From NCBI GenBank assembly GCA_030549495.1, contig JAUIRK010000069.1, forward strand, positions 1,292,001 through 1,356,000: a stretch of 64,000 nt of DNA, given 5' to 3'. Below are positions 11,016 to 20,507 of the stretch, in pieces (position 1 is the stretch's first letter; each line of letters begins with the position of its first letter). The stretch comes from Nectonema munidae (lineage: Eukaryota > Nematomorpha > Nectonematoida > Nectonematidae). The notes below the pieces were generated by a model, which was given only the letters and a program-made list of their open reading frames with translations, did not search any database and was not told the DNA's origin. The translations under genes and the position numbers were made by a program.

Positions 11016-11110
11016 CTAGTGGTGGGGAACTTTTCTTGGAGTAAAGGCCACATTAGCACCGTACACTCCGCAAAAGGCCGCAAACACATTCTAACTTTGA
11101 CCTAATAAAA
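11016..11110. repeat. hAT-type terminal sequence fragment
   Basis: CTAGTGGTGGGGAAC followed by GGCCACATTAGC and GGCCGC resembles hAT termini of the CAGTGGTGGGGAAC kind. No matching partner terminus was found. It may be an outer end of the decayed hAT element whose coding part lies at 13985-15500. Confidence 0.35.
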
Positions 11111-12190
11111 TATAGAAGTCATTCAATTCATTTCAAACAAATTACATATTTGGAATCAACGTAACAAACTCTATTAGAATAGATTTTTTAATTTTAATTT
11201 TTTAAAATTTTAGACTTTCCAGGCCCTTTCAAACTGGCTGACAAATTATGACTTCACATATATTTAACAAATATACAAGTATTATACATTTTTAGATTCC
11301 TCTTATCATTCTGAATAACAATATTAACTTTATTTTACCATAAATATTTTGGTTCAAATTTTTTTATATATATTTTATTTTCGCAAATCATAGTTAATAA
11401 TTTAGTACACCCGTGTAATGCAAATTTTCAACATGTTTAGATTTGCAATTTGCACGATATTAAATAATATATTTGTCAAATAATCAAAATAAAATTTTGT
11501 AATCTAAACAATTACTACCATGAGAACTTTTTTTTCCCATTTTCATGTTTTATTTCATAATTTTGATGGGTGTAATTTAGTGATCAATAAATTCTATCTT
11601 TAAAAAAACCTGTACGCTTGAACTCGGGTAGATAACTTGATTGTCATCTCCAACCTGTATACTACGATGATTCATCTCCAACCTATCAGTTCATATTTTG
11701 CTAGATGTAAGATTTTGTACCGCCGGTGTTTGAGATTTGGATTCTTCAGACAATTTTTTTTATAAAGAATTGTGTCAATTTTTTAGTACAGTAGTTTATA
11801 TATTGATTTATTTTTTTATAAATGAGACCCCAAACTATTAAAAAATTATAGTTAGACCGTTACGCCAAAATTTTTTAGAAAATTTGTGAACAACTCTTCA
11901 AGGGAACAAAATCATTCATATATGATAGATCACTACTCATTAGATGTAATTAAGTCTTTATCCCTCCTTATTGCCATTTACCAGTTATTAAAACGAATGG
12001 TCACAGTCTACCTGTATAGTCTATACTTTAACCAAGTGATTTTATACCATGACTAAAAATGATCTCTTTTGTAAATCTTTAGAGGCTGAATTTTTGGTTG
12101 AACCGATTTTATATTTGGTGTGCGAAGGTTAAATATGTCTTTGCCTCTAAAGACCATATGGAAAGGTTTGAATTAGAGGATTCATTGGTA
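11110..12190. other. Gene-free AT-rich DNA
   Basis: No coding signal and no clear repeat. It lies inside the 11-15.5 kb transposon graveyard and may be decayed non-coding element sequence. Confidence 0.35.
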
Positions 12191-12191
12191 A

Positions 12192-12260
12192 TACAGTCAT
12201 CTCATTTATCTGACATCAGATTATTCGACAACCCCACTATCCGATGCAATATTGATTAGG
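12192..12260. repeat. Tigger/pogo-type terminus
   Basis: TACAGTCATCTCATTTATCT followed by GACA and TTATTCGACAA has the form of a pogo/Tigger (Tc1-mariner superfamily) end: a TA target followed by CAGT and a TTAT-CGAC motif. It is placed as the 3' end of the minus-strand remnant at 12876-13085. Confidence 0.45.
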
Positions 12261-12609
12261 AGCTAACGATATTTCTCAGCCTCTCATCTCACCAAATGTC
12301 AACAAGCCTGGCTCATGTCAAATGAATTGGTTAGGTGGATTGATTACTCTGTACTGAAAGGCATTGTTCTTTAAAATTAATTTGTTATATAGGGGAAGTG
12401 GCAAAACTGATTTTAATGAGGCCGGGAATATAAGAAGGTGTATAATAAATACCTAATTGCCATGGCCCCATTCTTTAGATGTGGATTTAAGTTTTTCTTT
12501 TTTCAAACAAAAAAATATTGTATAAGTACTTTGTAAAAAAGTTCTCTGTTGAGTTGTTTTTGTGAGAAGCTTGTGATTCGTGTAGTTTTACTAGTTTATT
12601 ATGATTTGG

Positions 12610-12720
12610 GTGTAAGGATATTAGTGAGGCTTAAATCTCCTCGTTTTTTCTATTGCGAGGCGATTTCGAGTGTTTGGCAGCCATTGGATCACGCTGCTAA
12701 AGCCTGACTTAAAGTGTAGG
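12610..12720. other. GC-richer segment able to fold as a three-way junction
   Basis: AGGCTT at 12627-12632 pairs with AAGCCT at 12700-12705. Inside that closing stem are CCTCG (12639-12643) with CGAGG (12656-12660) and GCAGC (12677-12681) with GCTGC (12693-12697). The segment is clearly richer in G+C than its surroundings. It could be a structured RNA, part of a transposon, or chance, since the stems are short. No Sm site or tRNA promoter boxes were recognised. Confidence 0.2.
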
Positions 12721-12875
12721 AAGAGCAGGTAAAAATATTTTCATGTTTTTCCATATTTTAAAGGGTGTTTTTAAAAAATTTCTTCTTTCATCCACAACTT
12801 TTGATACCCTCCATATTTGAATCCTGCCAATGCTGATGTCTTGTTTTGAAGTTCAATCCAACCTTCTTGAATTCC

Positions 12876-13085
12876 TTAATCAACTTCAGATGGATCCACA
12901 AACCATTGAATTGAAGATAAAACGTCTAAAAATTGGGTGAAATCTTCATTTTCTTCACAAAATTTTATCGTTCCACTTAAATAAGACCGCATTTCTTTAA
13001 TGGATGTCGGAGGCTCTGTATCAGAGTTTGATTCATCATTCCCACCGTTTCTTTCTTCAGCTGGAGCAAGGATTTCTAACTGAAT
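12876..13085 (-). pseudogene. C-terminal tail of a Tigger/pogo-like transposase
   Basis: One open frame on the minus strand reads PPTSIKEMRSYLSGTIKFC then EENEDFTQFLDVLSSIQWFV and ends in TAA. An acidic or Ser-rich stretch before a short helical tail is typical of the end of Tigger, jerky and pogo transposases. A Tigger-like terminus lies about 0.7 kb beyond in the expected direction. Only this tail was recognised, so the assignment is tentative. Confidence 0.35.
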
Positions 13086-13200
13086 TCTGAATAATAATTT
13101 AAATAATAATAATTATAATATTAAATTTAAAGAATTTTGAAAAGTGGGATTAAAAATATTTATATTTTTATGAAATAAAGGGGGGATAATTTTTTAAATA

Positions 13201-13233
13201 AAAAAAAAAAAATTAAAGGGGGGGGGGGGGGGG
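13201..13233. repeat. Poly-A then poly-G homopolymer run
   Basis: An A run followed by about 15 consecutive G. The exact length is unreliable in assembled sequence. Confidence 0.6.
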
Positions 13234-13569
13234 AATCTTTAATGACACAAACATCTCTTGGGTTAATTGATCATTAATATTAATTAAAAAAGATAAAATA
13301 TTTTTTAGTTTTCTTAAAAATAAAAGTATCACATATGATACGTTGGGCATTCCGACGTTTTCTGATGAAAAAAATTTGAATAAAAAAAAGAAATTCATTA
13401 AAAATAGAATAATAATTATAAAAAAGTTAATTTTTAATAGTTGGGATAATTAATAAAACATTTTACATGAATACCAACATGACTTTTGAGTCACATAGTT
13501 CGAGTTTATTTATTTATACACATTCTCCTCGTCAGTCTTTTCATTTTCAATAGCAACAAAAACAAGATC

Positions 13570-13914
13570 TTATTGGGTATGATAATTGACAAAACAGTCA
13601 ATATGGACTTCAACTTTGCATTTAACACACATGGTTGGAGTCCATTTGTGGCACTTCAAGCGTTTCTTCTTTTCGATTGAGCAAAGAAAATGTCCTAACT
13701 CGGCATATGTTTTTGATTGAGATGGCTCCATTGTTGCCACTCCGTTGCTTGTTTTTGGGCTTGTACCATATTTGCTCAGAAGGAAGTTCACAATATATCT
13801 CCTCAAACCTAACTTGTCAAGTTTATCTCCTGAAGTAAGACTGTAAGGCATGCATGTGCAACTTTTTTTCTCATATAGGCCAATTTTTATTTTATATAAA
13901 CTGGCCATAAACAA
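13570..13914 (-). pseudogene. piggyBac transposase C-terminal zinc-binding domain fragment
   Basis: The minus-strand frame carries LRRYIVNFLLSKYGTSP, then KTYAELGHFL, then a Cys-rich end KCHKWTPTMCVKCKVEVHID followed by CFVNYHT. The LL.KY.TSP linker and a Cys/His cluster ending in CF..YH match the C-terminus of piggyBac (DDE_Tnp_1_7) transposases. The catalytic part was not found upstream on the minus strand, where hAT sequence begins instead, so this is a broken or juxtaposed fragment. Confidence 0.6.
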
Positions 13915-13984
13915 AAGAAACGCAATGAAAAATTATAAATATTGTAAAAATATAAATAAATGAAGATTTATGGAAGTTAAAGCT

Positions 13985-15500
13985 TGAAAAATATCATTTC
14001 AATGTGATATTTGAGTTTGCTGCTTCTTTACCAGTTTTCCAATTCTAGGAGAAATGTTTGAGGCGGCCACTCTCAAGTCATTTTTAAGATGCTCATCCGT
14101 AAGCATTGATCTTCTTTTTGATTTTGCATATTTCATTTTTGTAAAAAGCTACTCACATATATAAGTGCTACCAAATAGACACATTTTCTTTCTTGCAAAA
14201 TCGTTTGGGAAAAACCTCTTGAGGAAGGCTTTTATAAAACTCTAAAAATGAAAATCTCTCATCTTTCTTTTGAAATCTTCACTTTCCTGAAGTTCAATTA
14301 ATTCCATTTGAAATTCCTCGGGAACATCCTCGACATCAATTTGAAATTGTGGAGATATGCAGGCCAACTTCTTGTGATTTGAAGTCTGCAGATCTAGATT
14401 CATTTTTTTTTGATTGATTGATTCAACTCGTCAGCATAGGAAATGTAGTTTGCTTGAAAATGATTCGTCAATGTGGGAAAATGAAAAGTATTACCACTTC
14501 TACGTTGTTTTTCCCATAATTTAATTTTTGTTTGAAATGTTCGAATGTGGAAAAATAATTGATGCACGAATTGATCCTTTCCTTGCAATTTTAAATTTAA
14601 ATCATTAAAATGAGTTTGTCAAATCGAAGAGAAAAGCGCGATCCATGACCCAATTATCATCCTTCAATTCGGGAGTATTCTTGCCTTTAAGTTCCATAAA
14701 TATTAAAATTCGTGTCTCAAATCATAAAATCTTTTCAACGTTTTGCCTCTACTCAACCAGCGCACTTTTGTGTAATACACGAAATACGTTTAGTGTCCGA
14801 TATTTGATAAACTTGATACATGAAACTAGTGTAGGCATGACGTATTCAAATTTAATGGATTTAGCACATAGGCTCTCTTGGTGAATTATACAATGAAAAA
14901 CACACAAGTTTTTTATATCTATATTCAAAGAGACCCCAGCTCTGCTCTGATATTTGCAACCAATCCAGATGTAATCCCAACAATTGCCGGAGCACCATCT
15001 GTTGATAAGCCTAGTATTTTAGTTGAGATCAAATTGCTCTATTAAAACCTTTAATTCTTTGAAAATATCTTCTTCTGTTGTTCTATTCTTCATCGCTTAG
15101 AGGCCTAGTAGTTCTTCCGTAATATTGGAATCTTGATCTATTCTACGTATAAATACTGCAAGTGGCCGTGCTTGATACAATGATACATCAGAAACATTCG
15201 TTCACGAATTCACCATCAGAATAATACCTTGATTTTTTGGCGATCTTTTGACTAATAATAATGTAGCTTGCATGAATAATATTATCTGCATCATCGCGGT
15301 TCCTAGTGAAAATTATTGGCTGCTCTTTTGGATCTTTAATCAGTTTTTCGACTTTTGGCTTCCTGTTTTTGGCTTGCAAATTATGATACATAGATGCGTT
15401 CTTGGAAACATAATGTCTTTTTTATATAATTTATTCTTTGATGACTGACACAGAATTCCAAACATAATAAACATGTGGGCTTTTCTTTAATTTGATAGTG
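13985..15500 (-). pseudogene. Decayed hAT transposase (GTF2IRD2/ZBED-like lineage)
   Basis: Pieces appear in order on the minus strand but in shifting frames. They are a Cys-containing N-terminal finger (about 15450), a segment with KVEKLIKD and ASYIISQKIAKKSR (15191-15390), RPLAVFIR and ITEELLGL (about 15110-15170), GAPAIVGITSGLVANI (about 14960-15010), the HFP...F..N linker, KLQGKDQFVHQLFFHIR-like sequence (about 14540-14600), and a C-terminal dimerisation region resembling YICEQLFTKMKYAKSKRRS (about 14100-14160) with LTDEHLKNDLRVA. This is the domain order of hAT proteins related to GTF2IRD2 and ZBED5. Many frameshifts and stops make it non-functional. No confident terminal repeats flank it. 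Confidence 0.75.
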
Positions 15501-16110
15501 AAAAAATATTCACTTCTCCATTATTTTTAGTGGAATAATTGATATTCATTATACATCTTTCTTTTTTTTTTTTTTGCGGACAACATTTTTGCAATTTAGA
15601 ATATTATGTAATGCTAAAAAAAAATAAAATATTTGACATGTCAATAAAAATGTTTTTTTTAGATTAAATGAGTATATTACAAAATTTGAAGAGATAATTT
15701 TAACACCAATAACGTTGATTTATCGGTCTTAAGTAAAAAAATTTTTAGAAACAAACTTTATTGCGATGAATATGTTAAGAACTAATAGCAAATCAAAGCC
15801 CATCCCATCTAGAAATATCTTAAGATTCAACTTAAATTTATATTAAAATTTATATTTAATTTATAATGAAGCCAAGGTCCGCTGCCTCAACAAGACCCGG
15901 TTAAAATCTGTAAAAAAAACAAAATAAAAATAATTGATTTGGCGAAGTCAGTATATTTCATCACAAGAGAAAAAAATATAAGATATTTTCTTCGAATTTT
16001 TGATCGTTGCGGTCCTAAAGCTAAAAACAGGAAAGCAAGAGATTAAAAAAATGTATGTATATATTGGGAAAAATTAGTGAAGCATTTTGTGATGTGATCA
16101 TCTACAATTG
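15500..16110. other. Gene-free AT-rich DNA
   Basis: Homopolymer-rich sequence with no recognisable gene or repeat. Confidence 0.35.
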
Positions 16111-16429
16111 ACGTTAACCTATTTTTGCCAATTTTTTATCCCCCCCCCCCCTCTTGTCAACTTTTGTCTATTTTAGGTTGTTATATATATGTATATAAAA
16201 TTGTGTATAAAAGTGTAGGAGAAATGTAAAAGCACAAGTGTATAGTTGAAGTGTTATGATGATGTTTGCAGTGGTTGAAAGTTATAGTGTATTTCATGAT
16301 TGATTGTTGATTGGAGTGAATTAAACACCTAAAGTTGGTTTATTAAATACATTAATGAAAAAAATTACTAAAGAAATACTGAAAGTAAAATTTATTTTGA
16401 AGTTTAAATATTTGACATTGATTTACAGC

Positions 16430-17080
16430 TTTAATCGATTTTTTGACAGGTTTTATTAATTTCATAAAAAATGAACATCACCAATAAATTCTACATACTT
16501 GGAATATATAAAAAACTTTTTATAAGAATAAAAATTTTAATTCAGAAAAGGGCTGTCATATTTAAATTTTTTGTCAGGTTTGACTGATTTTCATAATAAA
16601 AAAAAGGAATATTACCAGTAAACACAGCGTACTTGAAAATGGGTATATGTGTGTAAAAAACTTTATATAATTATTCGGATAAAATGTTTCTTTTTAAGAT
16701 AAATCAATTTTTTGACAGGTTCGATTGATTTTCATAAAAAATGAATATCACTACTCAATTCAGCATTCTTGAAATGGGTATATATGTGTAAAAAACTTTA
16801 TATAATTATTTAGATAAAGAGTTTCTTTTTGAGATGAGCTTCATATATAAATCAATTTTTAGGTTTGATTGATTTTCATAAAAAATGAATATCACTACTG
16901 AATTCAGCATGCTTGAAAATGCGTACATATGTGTAAAAAACTTTCTATAATTATTTAGATAAAAAGTTTTTTTTCTTGGAATGAGCTGTCACATATAATT
17001 TCATTTTTTTACAGGTTTGATTGATTTTCATAAAAAATGAACATCACCACTTAATTCAGCATAGTTGAAATATATATACA
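16430..17080 (+). repeat. Satellite array A (about 5 degenerate units of 120-140 bp)
   Basis: Repeated units carry, in order, TTTTTGACAGGT, TTGATTGATTTTCATAAAAA, ATGAATATCACTACT, AATTCAGCATNCTTGAAA, GTGTAAAAAACTTTATATAA and TTTAGATAAA.AGTTT. The same ordered words (GACAGG, TTTCATAAAAAA, AATTCAGCGTACTTGAAAA) build the array at 22860-23930, so both belong to one satellite family. This array ends about 0.4 kb before the squalene epoxidase-like gene. Confidence 0.85.
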
Positions 17081-17440
17081 TGATAATCAGAATCTTGACC
17101 CATCTCTCTGGAAGAGAGCAAGAGCTTCTCCTCTAGTGATACCCGATCCATGAACAGTATTTACGCACTGTAACGACGATTGAGCAACAGCATGTGTATG
17201 AAGTGAATAAATGCAAACCACACATTCCACCAAACATCAGCGATTTCTCTCGTTACGTCATTAATGCCAAAAATGTATATTTGATGACGTCAAATATTCA
17301 AATTAACTCATTCTATGCATTGATGAATGATAAACGAAATTGGGAGTGAAAATTTCGTTCAAGGTTATCCAAACATTATTGCATAATAATAATAATAATT
17401 AACCTTCAAACGAACAGCACAATGATTGCGCGTTGTTGTT
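17080..17440. other. Upstream region of the squalene epoxidase-like gene
   Basis: Less repetitive than its surroundings, with an interrupted palindrome in CTCTCTGGAAGAGAG near 17102. It probably contains promoter sequence, but no specific factor site can be named. Confidence 0.35.
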
Positions 17441-17449
17441 ATGTACAGA

Positions 17450-17497
17450 TATAAATATGTGTGTAAATTCGCTTGCACACCACAATTCCATTTTTAG
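17450..17497 (+). promoter_or_regulatory. TATAAATA and 3' splice-like site before the squalene epoxidase-like gene
   Basis: TATAAATA lies at 17450-17457. AATTCCATTTTTAG ends at 17497, 17 nt before the ATG at 17515. A TATA-driven start would fall near 17480, just upstream of the AG. As with COQ5, either a very short 5' UTR or a trans-splice acceptor fits. Confidence 0.4.
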
Positions 17498-17514
17498 AGA
17501 ATCAAAGTGCGCTC

Positions 17515-19038
17515 ATGAATAGTTTTGCTGTAGTTATTCTTTACAAAGCTTCCACGTATCTCTTGCTCTCATTCTCCCTCTACATCTTGGCCCTCTTTTT
17601 TACAAAAAAGTTCGCAGGAAAGAAGAGCGAAAGAATCGAAGGAGTCGGCAGAAGGCAGTCGTCACGCGTATCCTATGATTCCGATGTGGTGATTGTTGGG
17701 GGTGGCCTTGCTGGGTGCATTCTTGCAATGCAACTAGCAAAGCAGAAGAAAAAAGTGATTGTGGTGGAGAGGTGTATGCAGACGAAGGAGAGGCTTGTTG
17801 GCGAGTTTCTTCAGCCAGGCGGCGTGGAAGAACTCAAGAAGATGAAATTGTATGATGACATCTTTTCTGAGATAGACCACAAGGTGAAGAAAGGTTTTGT
17901 CAGAATAATGGGACCGATGAATCACGTGATGCCTTTTGAAGGGGAGAACGGAGTGACGTATCAGTATCACAATCTCGTTGAACGTGTCAGAAGCATAACT
18001 CAAAAAGAAGAAAACGTAACGTTCGTGGAAGGAACTGCAACAAACTTCGTCCTTCAGGAAAATCAAAATGTGATTGGAGTGAAAGTTTTATCCATCAACG
18101 ACGTTAATGACCCTGCACAGAGAGAAATACTCGCTCCTTTAACCGTGGTGTGCGATGGCCTTTTTTCAAAGTTCCGAAATAAACTCGGTTTGAAGGATGC
18201 AAAAATTTCTGGCTATTTCATTGCGATCCTACTTGAAGATTGTGAAGAATTTAAGGAAAACTTTTTTGAGTTCATTCCCACAAGTAACGGTCCTGTCATG
18301 GTTTACAAATTAGACACGAATAAAAGCAGGATTTTAATTGGTGTCAAAGATGACCCTTCAAAGAACGGAAAAGCTTCAGTGAGTGAAGGCATCTTGCCTG
18401 AGCTTCCTTCGCGCTTACACCAGCCTCTTCTAAACGCGCTTAGCTACTGCGAAAGTGTGCCCTTCATGCCCACTTTCAGTTACTCTGCCTCCGCCTCTCC
18501 ACTGAGCGGGGTTGTGAGCGTGGGAGACTCCACCAACATTAGAAGTCCGATCACCGGTTCGGGAATATCCGTCCTCTTGAAAGACATTCGTATCCTCGCC
18601 GACAAGCTTTCCACTATTTCCGATCTCAGAGAAGGCCCTGAACGCCTTGGAAAGAGCATTGCGGAGTTCTACAGCGAGAGGGTTGCTAGCCACGCTTTCT
18701 CCATCAACGTGATGGCTTACGCGTACTCCACGCTCAGCTTCTCGAAACGCGCGATGCACATTATGAGCCGGGGTTATTTATCCGGCTTCCAGCTTAGCAA
18801 GAGAAATACTTCCGACCTGGTTCAAATCATTTCCTGCAGTAAATCGTCTCTCTCCTTCTTCTTTCGACACGTGCTGAATGCTTCGCTGGAAAGCAGTCTC
18901 TTCATTGCCAAGAAAAACACGTTCAACATCTTCAGAACGGTTTTCGACATCTTTGATCTCTTTTATGCCTGCAGCAAAGCTCTTCTTCCCATCATGTGGT
19001 CCGAGTTCAAGACTTTCAGCATAAGGCACGCAATATGA
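17515..19038 (+). CDS. SQLE: Squalene epoxidase-like FAD-dependent monooxygenase
   Basis: Intronless 507-residue protein. Squalene epoxidase oxidises squalene to 2,3-oxidosqualene at the ER membrane, using FAD and electrons from NADPH-cytochrome P450 reductase. Residues 5-28 form a hydrophobic anchor followed by basic residues. The FAD-binding loop is VVIVGGGLAGC (GGGLAG at 62-67), then VVERCMQTKERLVGEFLQPG, which closely follows the family's ERD...R.VGE.LQPGG. A DG motif appears as VVCDGLFSKFRNKL, and the second FAD motif as VGDSTNIRSPITGSGISVLL with Asp at residue 338. The usual form is GDA.NMRHPLTGGGMTV, so this site has diverged. The C-terminus keeps hydrophobic helices. Length is within the family range. 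The frame extends upstream only through a TTG, so the first ATG is used. A relative with another substrate cannot be excluded. Confidence 0.85.
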   Translation: MNSFAVVILYKASTYLLLSFSLYILALFFTKKFAGKKSERIEGVGRRQSSRVSYDSDVVIVGGGLAGCILAMQLAKQKKKVIVVERCMQTKERLVGEFLQPGGVEELKKMKLYDDIFSEIDHKVKKGFVRIMGPMNHVMPFEGENGVTYQYHNLVERVRSITQKEENVTFVEGTATNFVLQENQNVIGVKVLSINDVNDPAQREILAPLTVVCDGLFSKFRNKLGLKDAKISGYFIAILLEDCEEFKENFFEFIPTSNGPVMVYKLDTNKSRILIGVKDDPSKNGKASVSEGILPELPSRLHQPLLNALSYCESVPFMPTFSYSASASPLSGVVSVGDSTNIRSPITGSGISVLLKDIRILADKLSTISDLREGPERLGKSIAEFYSERVASHAFSINVMAYAYSTLSFSKRAMHIMSRGYLSGFQLSKRNTSDLVQIISCSKSSLSFFFRHVLNASLESSLFIAKKNTFNIFRTVFDIFDLFYACSKALLPIMWSEFKTFSIRHAI

Positions 19039-19216
19039 AGAGAAATTTTCTGCGATTGATTTCTCCTTTCAGTACATTTTAAGTCTTTCTCGCTAATTTA
19101 TTTTTGTGATAACTTATTTTTAGCCTATCAACAAACTCTGCGTTGTAGATGACAATTTATGGCATATTCTAAATTATTTTCTTCTATCATGGAAGTTTTT
19201 TTTCCATATTTACTTC

Positions 19217-19222
19217 AATAAA
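19217..19222 (+). terminator. Polyadenylation signal AATAAA of the squalene epoxidase-like gene
   Basis: A canonical AATAAA about 180 nt after the stop codon. Confidence 0.65.
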
Positions 19223-20507
19223 GTTTCTTAAAATTATCTCATACCGATTACCCTACTCTTATTCCCTAAATTTGAATCCCATTTCTCACTTTGTTGTTTG
19301 GTTAACTACGTAAGTGTCATTCTAGAATGTTGGGTATACTCTTATTAAATCTAGGGCGAGGTTATTATGTATTTATTAACCCTTTTTTTGGCAAGGGGAT
19401 GTTTGATGCCCTCATGTGTTTTTCGTGATACTTAGAGACTTTTTATATTTATATTACGTTGTTCATTTAGGAAAATTAAGAAGAAATTTTTGTGAAGTCT
19501 GAATATTTATAAAGTGAACTTTTTTGATCAGCAATTGCTCGAAACATAGAGAGTGGAATTAATGGCTTTAAAAACAAAAGTGTATAATATTTTTGTTTTA
19601 AGGATGAGATGAAAGTCATTTTTTGTCACAAACTGAATCTAAAGGGGGTAAAAATTATCAGCAGGTCAATGACCCTAAATGATGTTTTTGCAATATTCTA
19701 GTGAATATACTTTATTCGCGCTATTTTTACCTGCATAATCCAGGGACGCACATCCTCAAAATTATTGAAGCGAGTCTTTTTTTACGATAATTTTTATAAA
19801 AAATTATAAATAAATAACAGCTTATAAAATAATTAACAGAAATTTAAAAATAGTTTTCAAAAATTCAAATAAGGATTCAATTTCACAGATGCATATATCT
19901 CAGTAACAGCTACTTTCCCGCCCCCTTTTCTTTCGTGTAGGCACAAAAATATGTAATCCACATAAGTTTGTGAAGAAAACATAAAACAGGGATGTTATGA
20001 CACGAAAGAAAATTTTCATATAAAGACGCAGCTTTCTCTTGTAGAATTTGATTTAGCCATCTCTTGTAGTGATGCAGGAATACATAACTATTGTATAACA
20101 ATCAATTTTATATTAAAATGAACGTAATCAGAAAGAATTTATGCACGTCTGGCTAACATGTGGTTTGTTTATCACAAATGATATATTCGTGAATCACTAT
20201 AATGTCCATCAATCATGTATTGAATTTTCATATTTACTATATCATATCAGCATCTATTCATATACGCCAAGATTTGCATGGTTTGCAAAATCATCTCATT
20301 ATAGAAAATTGTCATTCATTCCATTCTTCTGAAACTCAATATACACTTTGTATTTACCTCAGCAAGTTTTCCCGAAAATACGCATAGTGAGGTAAGACTT
20401 TCTTGTTTTGTTTCTATTTTATTCATACTAAAATTACAGAACTGTCTTTCTACGAGCAAGCAAAAAAATAAACAAAAAGACATTGTGAATCCAACAAAGA
20501 TTCTGAA

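Noticed and set aside
16114-16160. A complete second piggyBac around satellite array A
   Set aside because: Only a left-end-like TTAACC sequence was seen. No opposite terminus was found between 17080 and the gene, so the element is not called.
18430-18759. Long minus-strand frame opposite the squalene epoxidase-like gene
   Set aside because: It is the antisense shadow of a GC-richer coding stretch and has no independent features.
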